Positions 11,021 through 18,406 of a DNA stretch of 64,000 nt are shown here, piece after piece (position 1 is the first letter of the stretch; every line of letters begins with the position of its first letter). Origin of the DNA: Microbulbifer hainanensis (lineage in GTDB: Bacteria > Pseudomonadota > Gammaproteobacteria > Pseudomonadales > Cellvibrionaceae). The stretch spans positions 1 through 64,000 of the forward strand of contig NZ_JACZCR010000047.1 of the NCBI RefSeq assembly GCF_014904735.1. Reading direction: 5' to 3'. The notes beneath the pieces are model-generated. The model worked only from the letters and a program-made list of their open reading frames with translations. It made no database searches and was not told the DNA's origin. The translations under genes and the position numbers were made by a program.

Positions 11021-11732
11021 GGGTCGCCTCCGCCGCAGCCTGATCGACCGCTGCGCGCGCGCGGGCCAGCTGGCGATCCAGGTACAGCACCCGGGCACCG
11101 TGAATGACCAGCGCACAGAGGGCGGTGGGAATACCCCACAGGGCGATGTGCATCGGCTCCACTTCATAGCCCCGCTCGCTGAGGAAACTGTACATCAGCA
11201 TTACCGCGCCGAAAGCCACAAAAATATCCTCACCGAAAAAGAGGCCCACATTGTCGGTGGCCGCCGCCATCGCGCGCAGGCGCTGACATTCATCATCGGT
11301 GAGCGGCCCCAGCGCGCGGCCAGCCGAACCCTCGGCCATGGGGGCGAGCAGCGGTCGCACCATCTGCGGGTGGCCACCCAGGCTGGTCAGCCCCAGGGCG
11401 GCGCTGAGCTCGCGCAGCAGTAAGTACAGGGCCAGCAGGCGCCCGGCGGAAATACGTTTGAAACCGGCGATCCAGTTTGCCGCCTGCTCGCGCAGGCCGT
11501 TGCGCTCCAGCAGCCCGACCACCGCCAGCGGCAGCACCAGGATCAACGACAGGGTGCGGGTATGGTTGAAGCCCTCGCCGAGAGCCTCGAGGATTTTGGT
11601 AATGGGTAGCGCATCGGCCAGCCCGGTGATTACGCCGGCCAGCGTCACCACCAACAGCGGATTAAAGCGAAAAGCAAAGCCGACAATAACGACCAGTACC
11701 CCGATCAGGGGCAAGTAGGAAACAGTATCCAT
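11007..11732 (-). CDS. DUF969 integral membrane protein (putative transporter subunit)
   Basis: A 241-residue membrane protein of the DUF969 family with about six hydrophobic segments, starting MDTVSYLPLIGVLVVIVGFAF. A conserved LGLTSLGGHPQMVRPLLAPM stretch lies mid-protein, followed by ATDNVGLFFGEDIFVAFGAV. It is the first gene of the operon with DUF979 and pyroglutamyl-peptidase. The ATG has AGGA 7 bases upstream. Together with DUF979 it probably forms a two-component secondary transporter. The substrate is unproven; pyroglutamate is suggested only by the attached peptidase. Confidence 0.85.
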   Translation of the reverse strand: MDTVSYLPLIGVLVVIVGFAFRFNPLLVVTLAGVITGLADALPITKILEALGEGFNHTRTLSLILVLPLAVVGLLERNGLREQAANWIAGFKRISAGRLLALYLLLRELSAALGLTSLGGHPQMVRPLLAPMAEGSAGRALGPLTDDECQRLRAMAAATDNVGLFFGEDIFVAFGAVMLMYSFLSERGYEVEPMHIALWGIPTALCALVIHGARVLYLDRQLARARAAVDQAAAEATHANN

Positions 11733-11995
11733 AGGGGAGTCCTGTCTTTTTTGAGTTTTGGAGCTCCGTGATATTCCAGCTGGGCCCGCAATCAGACACT
11801 CCCCCCTGGAATGTACAGCCCCGAAAGGATGGCTGCAGCGCCATTATGGCGGAATTGATTCAGCTCCGCTAACCGGGAACTGCGGCCCACCGGCCAGTTC
11901 TGCCACAGGGAAAGAACACTGCGCAACCGACCGGCGACGCTGAATCGGGATGGGAGGATGTGGGCAGGGAGGGAAAGGTTATGCCAGACCGGCGC

Positions 11996-12493
11996 TCACG
12001 GGGAGCCGCCGTCCTCAAATGCATCTGCCGCGTCCAGCGCCCAGTGAATGGCATCGCTGGAAAATCCGCGATAGGCGAGGTAACGACTGCGCCGCGCGCG
12101 CTCTTTCAGCTGCTGTTCGCGGGGCAGCGCGTCGCTGACAGCTCCGCGGAATTTGCGCTGCAGTAACTCGGCAGCCAGCGCAAACCAGTCGGTGTCCGCC
12201 TGCTCCAGCGCGCTGGCGATAAGGTCACTGCCGATGCCGCGCTGCTGCAGCTCGCGGCGAATGCGCAGCGGCCCCTGGCCGCGCTGCACCCGTGAGCGGG
12301 CAAAGACTTCGGCAAAGCGCTGGTCGGACTGGTAGTTGAGTTCCTGCAGGCGCGTGAAAAGCGCGTCGAAGTCGGCACCGGGGAATTTGTCCGCGAGCTT
12401 CTGCCTCAGTTCGAGACGCGAATGCTCGCGGCGGGAGAGCAGCTCAAGCGCCGCACCGAAGAGCGCCTGAGCTGGATCCTGCTCGGAAAACAC
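11996..12493 (-). CDS. recX: Regulatory protein RecX
   Basis: RecX binds RecA filaments and limits their extension and recombinase activity. The 165 residues are dominated by the three-helix RecX repeats: ALELLSRREHSRLELRQKLADKF, then SDQRFAEVFARSRVQRGQGPLRIRRELQQRGI, then YLAYRGFSSDAIHWALD near the end. The GTG start follows the recA TAA with no gap, so recX is expressed by read-through and coupling from recA, the usual arrangement. The C-terminal tail is short. Confidence 0.94.
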   Translation of the reverse strand: MFSEQDPAQALFGAALELLSRREHSRLELRQKLADKFPGADFDALFTRLQELNYQSDQRFAEVFARSRVQRGQGPLRIRRELQQRGIGSDLIASALEQADTDWFALAAELLQRKFRGAVSDALPREQQLKERARRSRYLAYRGFSSDAIHWALDAADAFEDGGSP

Positions 12494-13528
12494 TTAGTCT
12501 TCCGGGGTCTCTGCAACCTCTTCGGGCTTGGCGGGCACCAGGTCACCCAGCAGCTGGGCGCGCAGCAGGCCTTCGATTTCGTCGCGGATATCCTGGTTCT
12601 CCTTCAGGAATTTGACCGCGTTGGCCTTGCCCTGGCCGATCTTGTCGCCCTTGTAGCTGTACCAGGCACCGGCCTTGTCCACCAGACCCAGCTTGACGCC
12701 GTAGTCGACGATCTCACCCAGAAGGTTGATACCCTGGCCGTACATGATCTGGAACTCGGTCTGCTTGAACGGCGGGGCCACCTTGTTCTTGACGACTTTC
12801 ACGCGGGTCTCGTTGCCCACCACTTCATCGCCCTCTTTCACCGAACCGATACGGCGGATATCCAGGCGTACGGAGGAGTAGAACTTCAGCGCGTTACCGC
12901 CGGTGGTGGTTTCCGGGGAGCCGAACATCACGCCGATCTTCATGCGGATCTGGTTAATAAACACACACAGGGTATTGGTGTTCTTGATGTTACCGGTCAG
13001 CTTGCGCAGAGCCTGGGACATCAAACGCGCCTGCAGGCCCACGTGGGAATCGCCCATCTCGCCCTCGATCTCGGCGCGCGGGGTCAGGGCCGCTACCGAG
13101 TCGACGACCAGCACGTCTACCGCGCCGGAGCGCACCAGCATATCGGCCACTTCCAGCGCCTGCTCACCTGTATCCGGCTGGGAGACGATCAGCTCGTCGA
13201 CATTCACACCCAGCTTCTCGGCGTAGATCGGGTCCAGCGCGTGTTCGGCGTCGACAAACGCACAGGTGCCGCCCTTGCGCTGGGCTTCGGCAATCACCTG
13301 CAGGGTCAGGGTGGTTTTACCGGAAGATTCCGGACCGTAAATTTCAACGATACGGCCGCGGGGCAGACCGCCAATGCCTAGGGCCACATCCAGGCCGAGG
13401 GAACCGGTGGAGATGGCGGGAATCTGCTCGCGCTCCTTGTCCCCCATGCGCATAACCGTACCTTTGCCGAACTGGCGTTCGATCTGTGACAGCGCCGCCT
13501 GCAGTGCCTTGTCTTTGTTGGAATCCAT
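12494..13528 (-). CDS. recA: Recombinase RecA
   Basis: DNA-dependent ATPase that forms the strand-exchange filament and triggers LexA self-cleavage. The 344 residues start [23 protein letters not shown] and carry Walker [10 protein letters not shown] (about 65-73), Walker [11 protein letters not shown], and the [27 protein letters not shown]-binding loop 2 region. The acidic C-terminal tail ([13 protein letters not shown]) is present. The start at 13528 is chosen over one eight codons upstream because GGGAAG sits 5 bases before it. A LexA box lies about 57-72 bp upstream. The neighbours pncC (upstream) and recX (downstream) are classic. Confidence 0.98.
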   Translation of the reverse strand: MDSNKDKALQAALSQIERQFGKGTVMRMGDKEREQIPAISTGSLGLDVALGIGGLPRGRIVEIYGPESSGKTTLTLQVIAEAQRKGGTCAFVDAEHALDPIYAEKLGVNVDELIVSQPDTGEQALEVADMLVRSGAVDVLVVDSVAALTPRAEIEGEMGDSHVGLQARLMSQALRKLTGNIKNTNTLCVFINQIRMKIGVMFGSPETTTGGNALKFYSSVRLDIRRIGSVKEGDEVVGNETRVKVVKNKVAPPFKQTEFQIMYGQGINLLGEIVDYGVKLGLVDKAGAWYSYKGDKIGQGKANAVKFLKENQDIRDEIEGLLRAQLLGDLVPAKPEEVAETPED

Positions 13529-13584
13529 GACCCTTCCCGTGTGTTTAAGCATTGTTGATTGGGGGCAAGCTTATCGAAGGATTA

Positions 13585-13600
13585 CTGTATAAGCAACCAG
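13585..13600 (-). promoter_or_regulatory. LexA (SOS) operator of recA
   Basis: CTGT-N8-CCAG on the plus strand, equivalent to CTGG-N8-ACAG toward recA, sits 57-72 bp before the recA start. It overlaps a TATACA-like -10 element. It differs from the E. coli consensus (CTGT-N8-ACAG) at one base and has the same form as the box before dinB in this window. Confidence 0.75.
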
Positions 13601-13670
13601 TGATTGGAGATGGTGAGAAAGCGCCCGCTAACGACGCAGCGGTCGCTTTGGGGAAACTGCGGGCTACCCC

Positions 13671-14186
13671 CTATTCCGGATGCTCCCGCACCAATTCCAA
13701 TACCCCGCGCAGTGCCTCGGCGACCGTCTGGGCCTGCACCGCCGCGCGATCGCCACTGAAACGGAAGCACTGGGCATCGATATACACGGGCTCTTGCCCC
13801 ACCGAGTGCGCCCAGGCAATCCAGACGGTGCCCACCGGTTTCTCCGCGGTGCCACCGTCCGGGCCGGCGATACCGCTGACCGCCACCGCTACCTGTGCGT
13901 CCATCAACGCCAGCACTCCGCTGGCCATCTGCCGCACCACCGGCTCGCTGACCGCACCGAAGGTCTCCAGGTCGTCCCCGTCCACCGTCAACAAATCGCG
14001 TTTGATGCGATTGGCATAGCTGACCACGGAACCCTCGAACCAGTTCGAGGCTCCCGCTACGGCGGTGATCGCTGCGGCGATGCCGCCACCGGTGCAGGAC
14101 TCAGCCGCGGTACAGAACCATTTCCGCTTGTGCAGTTCCTCTCCGAGCGACTCCGCCAGCGCCGAGATATGCAGCTCCTCAGCCAT
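13671..14186 (-). CDS. pncC: Nicotinamide-nucleotide amidohydrolase PncC (CinA C-terminal domain)
   Basis: Deamidates nicotinamide mononucleotide to nicotinic acid mononucleotide in NAD recycling. The 171 residues form a stand-alone CinA C-terminal domain: CTAAESCTGGGIAAAITAVAGAS (the family signature, about residues 25-47), GSVVSYANRIKRDLL, and AVSGIAGPDGGTAEKPVGTVW. The N-terminal molybdopterin-like CinA domain is absent, as in E. coli YgaD/PncC. The ATG has AAAGGAGG 6-8 bases upstream. It is upstream of recA in the same direction, but the LexA box and a recA promoter lie between, so recA can be expressed independently. Confidence 0.94.
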   Translation of the reverse strand: MAEELHISALAESLGEELHKRKWFCTAAESCTGGGIAAAITAVAGASNWFEGSVVSYANRIKRDLLTVDGDDLETFGAVSEPVVRQMASGVLALMDAQVAVAVSGIAGPDGGTAEKPVGTVWIAWAHSVGQEPVYIDAQCFRFSGDRAAVQAQTVAEALRGVLELVREHPE

Positions 14187-14304
14187 TTACCTGCCTCCTT
14201 TGAAACACCTGTATGAACGGCTTCAATCAGGTTCCACATCTGGACATACCGGGCTGCCTGGAGCCGATAACACTCAGCTAAAACGAATAATGTTCGCAGA
14301 CCAA

Positions 14305-14713
14305 GGGCTTCCAGCAGTTTGTCGACACCATGCTCAGCCTGGATATGTCGCCGCTACTGGCACTGCTGAGTTCGGTCAGTGTGATTGCCGGCATCATCGG
14401 CTCCTCTTCGGGCTGCCAGAAGATCATGCGACAGTCCTACCCACGCCTGGGTATCCAGACCGATGCGCTGCATCGGGTGGCAGCGATGGCTTCCGGTGGC
14501 CCGGATTCACTGCCGCATTCTAATGGAGTAATCGCCGTCCTGGCCATCATGGGTTCGAAACATAACGAGTCCTAAAAGGACATCTTCATCATGTCGGCAC
14601 TCATCTCAATCATCGCCGCTCGGGTCGACATCGCAATGGCCGCAGCTTTCTATCTTAAGCGGCCATGTGGCCGGTTACGCGACACAGTAGCAGTGCTGCG
14701 CGTGGTCACGTGA
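14305..14713 (+). pseudogene. Remnant of a GntP-family gluconate permease (C-terminal part)
   Basis: In one plus frame the translation aligns with the C-terminal end of GntP permeases: FQQFVDTMLSLDMSPLLALL, then VIAGIIGSSSG, then LHRVAAMASGGPDSLPH and IAVLAIMGSKHNES. The frame is cut by TAA at 14573-14575, where family members have Tyr in an ESYKDIF-like context. The same frame then continues KDIFIMSALISIIAA to a TGA at 14711. No N-terminal two thirds, start codon or ribosome site is present. This is therefore a decayed 3' fragment of a sugar-acid transporter gene, lying next to a TetR regulator. Confidence 0.8.
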
Positions 14714-14723
14714 CCGGCCCCAC

Positions 14724-15362
14724 TCAATCAAGCAACGGCAGGGGTTCGAATCCCCGGCAAAGCACATCGACCATCTCGTCGTAACTTTTCTTGTAATTCT
14801 CTGCCGACGCCTGCTCATCCGGTAATGCCAGCCACCGTTGCACGACATCGATTCGCAGCCAGTCGTACATATCGCAGACCAACTCTGCGGAAATATCAGT
14901 GCGGATAACGCCTTGGGATTGGGCCTTAATCACCCGCTCCATTCGCGGTTTCCGGTAGGTCGCGGGGAATAGCAGATTCTTCCCGGTCGGGGCCGCCCCG
15001 GAAAAATAAACGGAGGAAAACAGGTCCGTGTGATACATGATCATCTGTAATATGCGGCGGTGCTTGATGATCCAGTCCTGAATCTCTTCTATGTTCGGCG
15101 GCACTATTGCCGACCTCAGGTTTAGTTCCGGCTCGCTCTCAAAGCTCCAGGCATTGATCTCCCGCAACAAACTCAGCAGCAGCTCTTCGAGCAAGTAAGC
15201 CTTACTGGGGAAATAATTGAAAAAAGTCTTTTGACTGATTTCCGCCCTGGCAACGATTTCGTCAACCATCACCTCTTCGTAAGGCAACTCTGAAAACAGT
15301 TGTTCGGCTATCTCCAGCAATCGTATCCGGGTCTGCTGTTTCTTGCGCTCGCGTAAACTCAT
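14724..15362 (-). CDS. TetR/AcrR-family transcriptional regulator
   Basis: A 212-residue one-component repressor. The N-terminal helix-turn-helix is clear: RIRLLEIAEQLFSELPYEEVMVDEIVARAEISQKTFFNYFPSKAYLLEE, with the diagnostic TFFNYFPSK recognition-helix motif at about residues 45-53. The remaining 150 residues form the ligand-binding domain (ending GFEPLPLLD) and give no ligand hint. It has no intact divergent or co-directional target gene: downstream is the decayed GntP fragment on the other strand and upstream is a gene-poor stretch. It may regulate only itself or a distant target. Palindromes just upstream are candidate operators. Confidence 0.9.
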   Translation of the reverse strand: MSLRERKKQQTRIRLLEIAEQLFSELPYEEVMVDEIVARAEISQKTFFNYFPSKAYLLEELLLSLLREINAWSFESEPELNLRSAIVPPNIEEIQDWIIKHRRILQMIMYHTDLFSSVYFSGAAPTGKNLLFPATYRKPRMERVIKAQSQGVIRTDISAELVCDMYDWLRIDVVQRWLALPDEQASAENYKKSYDEMVDVLCRGFEPLPLLD

Positions 15363-15388
15363 TGTCCCAACCTAAAAAATAGATGATC

Positions 15389-15445
15389 CAAGGCCCTTGA
15401 TGATTCGGCCACTTCGCAAAACTGACAGCATGTGCAACCGTCAGT
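15389..15445. promoter_or_regulatory. Palindromes upstream of tetR (candidate autoregulatory operators)
   Basis: CAAGGCCCTTG at 15389-15399 is a perfect 11-bp palindrome 27 bp upstream of the TetR start codon. A second inverted repeat, ACTGAC (15421-15426) and GTCAGT (15440-15445), lies further upstream. Position close to the tetR start is typical for TetR self-repression. No binding evidence can be drawn from sequence alone. Confidence 0.35.
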
Positions 15446-16276
15446 CACCTTCCGCGAGAGCCTGTCCAATGGAGGGGTAACAAAGCGGCTGCCATGGTCG
15501 TTGAAAGCTGCGTGACGAGCCATCGTTCAACAGATGCCACCACAATACTACAGTAGCTGTAACATTTGGACTGGCATATTTTACAGCAGCTGCATTTTTT
15601 GTGCTCCGTACCGCCTCGGATTCCAGTTTATTGCAGCGCCCGATCACCCTGCAGCGAACGAGCGGGGCAACGACAAACCGGGGAGTGTCACTAATGGGCA
15701 GCCGACTAACGGTTCGGTACCATCCATCAAAATTCGGTACTTACTCAGCAATCAGGAAAGTGCGGTACGCCGGTTGAATAGCAATGGATGGGCTAGTAGC
15801 CGGCAAAGTGAAGTAAACAGCAAGGAACACCAACCTTCGACGCGGATAAACAAGATAAGAAGAGGACGATGATGAACGTATAAGCTTACCTGAAACAGGT
15901 CCGCGAACTATGCCTGCTGACCGCACAGAGCTCCCCTCCAAACCGCTCTATCCGCACGGAGAAAAGCCGGTTATCAAATACCCAGCGGAATGGGCCAAGA
16001 GAAACCGGGACAAGCCGCTCACCCACTGCTACGGTTATGATCTCGCCTCGGGGGGAACTGTATTGGCTCAGCACTCTTTCCGCCAATGGGTTCTTCGTGG
16101 AAATGGAGAAACGTAACGCCAAGGATGGCACTACATTATGCGAGTCAATGCGACTTCAATCGCAGTTCCTGTCCGCTGTTTTGTGTCCCTTGACCAGCAC
16201 ATCAGTCAACAATATTTTTCGATGCTACTTATCCCACGCCGCTGCCAAGCGACCGGCCAAATCGATATCTTGCCCC
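15446..16276. other. Gene-poor stretch with one hairpin element
   Basis: About 830 bp without a credible gene: the open frames here are short, lack ribosome sites and resemble no family I know. Base composition is less GC-rich than the flanks. It holds an imperfect inverted repeat (15551-15562 with 15581-15592, 10 of 12 pairs), within which CTGG-N8-ACAG at 15571-15586 matches the LexA-box form of this window. ACCTG/CAGGT forms a short palindrome at 15888-15900. Together with the GntP remnant nearby this looks like a decayed locus. Confidence 0.5.
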
Positions 16277-16522
16277 TTACCAATGAAGCCTGATCCTCAG
16301 TGGCAAAGTGTCGTCTGGTAGCCCACACATTTCCTCATAGGGCGTCTGCTGCTCGAGCCAGACCTCGCCTAACTCCTGCGTCAGAAAATGGTCATGGATT
16401 TCTTCCAGGCAGTGAAACTTGCGTGGCCGACGCTTACGATCGGTGAGGAGATGAGATCCTTCCTCATCGATTGTCTCGACGAGATAAATATGTCCCTCCA
16501 GGGAGAGTATCTGTAGGTTCAC
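16277..16522 (-). CDS. DUF6482-like small hypothetical protein
   Basis: An 81-residue protein starting with GTG, preceded at 6 bases by a strong AGGAGG. The pattern MNLQILSLEGHIYLVE, RPRKFHCLEEIHDHFL and TPYEEMCGLPDDTLPLRIRL resembles the small DUF6482 proteins found beside stress and metabolic genes in marine gammaproteobacteria. It has no signal peptide or membrane segment. The function is unknown. Strong translation signals and family resemblance make it the only convincing gene between tetR and ppnN. Confidence 0.75.
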   Translation of the reverse strand: MNLQILSLEGHIYLVETIDEEGSHLLTDRKRRPRKFHCLEEIHDHFLTQELGEVWLEQQTPYEEMCGLPDDTLPLRIRLHW

Positions 16523-16734
16523 GTTCCCTCCTTCGGCACTCGCGGCGCACGCCTTTGCGATGACATACTTTCAGCATAAGGTGGCGCCGAAACAACGGGA
16601 AATCTGCCGTCAGCCGAGAGTTCGCCACTCGGGTCTCAGCTCCACTGTACGACTTGTGGGCCCGAACATGAATCTATATCCACCCTGCGATATTTCTTGT
16701 ACTGTAAAAGCTTCTAGCATTAGCGGGAGGGTGC

Positions 16735-18108
16735 ATGTCCACCGAAGTCATTGATGCGGAAGTCTCGCCAACCGGCCAGTTCGATATCCTGTCCAAGTAC
16801 GAAATTCACAAGCTCACGGACGACAGTCGCGGCCCCCAATACCAACTGTTCCGCAACTGCGCCCTCGCAGTACTCAACTGTGGAAACTACATGGACGATG
16901 GCAAAGAGTTGCTGGAAAAATACGCCGGCTTTGACATTGCCGTCGTCCCAACGGAACGCAGCGTCAAGCTCAAGGTAACCAACGCGCCCGCCAGCGCCTT
17001 TGTAGATGGCAAGATGATCCGCGGTATCGCCGAGCACCTCTTTGCGGTGCTGCGGGACATTATCTACGTCAACAGCGAAATCACCGGCGATCCGCGCTAC
17101 GACCTGGTTTCCGCGCAGGGCGTCACCGACGCGGTATTCCATATCCTGCGCAACGCCGGCACGTTTGACCGGCACCGCTCACCGAGGCTGGTAGTGTGCT
17201 GGGGCGGGCACTCGATTTCGCGCGAGGAATACGATTACACCAAGGTAGTTGGCTACGAGCTGGCCCTGCGACACCTCGACATCTGCACCGGCTGCGGTCC
17301 GGGTGCAATGAAAGGGCCAATGAAAGGCGCGACTATCGGGCATGCCAAGCAGCGTTACCAGCACGGGCAGTATCTCGGTGTTTCCGAGCCCGGGATCATC
17401 GCCGCAGAGGCGCCGAACCCCATCGTCAACCAGCTGGTCATCATGCCGGATATCGAGAAGCGCCTGGAGGCGTTTGTGCGAACCGGGCACGGCATTGTCG
17501 TATTTCCAGGCGGTGCGGGCACGGCCGAGGAAATCCTCTATCTACTGGGAATACTCCTGCATGAGGACAACAAACAGCAGCCTTTCCCCCTGATCTTTAC
17601 CGGCCCACACAGCGCGGCGGATTATTTCATCCGCATCGACCAGTTTATTGGCCAGACACTCGGAGAGGCAGCGCGGTCGCGATACCAGATCATCATCGAC
17701 GACCCACAGGAAGTCGCGCGACAGATGACAGCCGGTATCCAGAGGGTGCAGCAATACCGCAAGGAAACCGGCGATGCCTACTACTTCAATTGGCAACTGA
17801 AAGTCTCGACAGAATTCCAGCGCCCGTTTGTGCCCACGCACGAAAACATGCGCGACCTCGCACTGCATACCAATCAGGAACCCTACCTGCTCGCCGCCAA
17901 TCTGCGCCGGGCATTTTCCGGAATTGTGTCCGGCAACGTAAAAGACGCAGGTATTCGCAATGTCGCCAGAAATGGCCCCTACGAACTGAACGGCGACGCA
18001 ACCCTCATGCACAGTATCGATACCCTGCTGGATTCCTTTGCCAAACAGCAGAGGATGAAACTGCCCGGTAAGGAGTACGTTGCCTGCTACAGAATCGGCG
18101 CGGACTGA
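16735..18108 (+). CDS. ppnN: Pyrimidine/purine nucleotide 5'-monophosphate nucleosidase PpnN (YgdH)
   Basis: Cleaves nucleoside 5'-monophosphates to base and ribose-5-phosphate; in E. coli it is activated by (p)ppGpp. The 457 residues match E. coli PpnN (454) end to end. Visible segments: the N-terminal YQLFRNCALAVLNCG domain, VVCWGGHSISREEY, the LOG-type core ICTGCGPGAMKGPMKGA and FPGGAGTAEEILYLLG (the PGGxGTxxE motif), and the C-terminal RRAFSGIV-GNVKDAGIR domain. The ATG has GGGAGGG 4-6 bases upstream. It is a single gene with flanking intergenic spaces of 210 and 298 bp. Confidence 0.96.
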   Translation: MSTEVIDAEVSPTGQFDILSKYEIHKLTDDSRGPQYQLFRNCALAVLNCGNYMDDGKELLEKYAGFDIAVVPTERSVKLKVTNAPASAFVDGKMIRGIAEHLFAVLRDIIYVNSEITGDPRYDLVSAQGVTDAVFHILRNAGTFDRHRSPRLVVCWGGHSISREEYDYTKVVGYELALRHLDICTGCGPGAMKGPMKGATIGHAKQRYQHGQYLGVSEPGIIAAEAPNPIVNQLVIMPDIEKRLEAFVRTGHGIVVFPGGAGTAEEILYLLGILLHEDNKQQPFPLIFTGPHSAADYFIRIDQFIGQTLGEAARSRYQIIIDDPQEVARQMTAGIQRVQQYRKETGDAYYFNWQLKVSTEFQRPFVPTHENMRDLALHTNQEPYLLAANLRRAFSGIVSGNVKDAGIRNVARNGPYELNGDATLMHSIDTLLDSFAKQQRMKLPGKEYVACYRIGAD

Positions 18109-18406
18109 AAGCTGAGCCTCGCTGGCCGCCAGCAAACCAACGCATCGAGGGCAGTCAGTGCGAAAACCGGAAACGGACAGGCCACAATAACCAATTGATT
18201 TTATTGAACTTTCCAGGTCATTCACGGCAGAATAGGTCAAAAATCAATCTGACCTGCAGAATCACCGGGCAACTGGTGGCGGCACTCCGGTAAATATAAC
18301 CACGCGCGCCCGGGCAACTCGCCGATACCCGGTTTCATCACCCGCCTGACCCGCTACAATAGCGCCCCTTCCATCCTTAAATCTGACAACAAGAAGTAGC
18401 CTGTCC

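Noticed and set aside
11876-11903. Hairpin-like GAACT...AGTTC element between recX and the DUF969 gene
   Set aside because: The stem needs a two-base bulge and no T-run follows, so it is not a convincing terminator.
15534-16116. Short plus and minus frames in the gene-poor stretch (for example 15534-15872 and 15910-16116)
   Set aside because: No ribosome sites, no recognisable motif, overlapping frames of similar quality on both strands, so none is credible.
18214-18256. AGGTCA repeats and a TGACCTG inverted copy between ppnN and mutS
   Set aside because: Spacings are irregular and the 6-bp core is too short to separate from chance.
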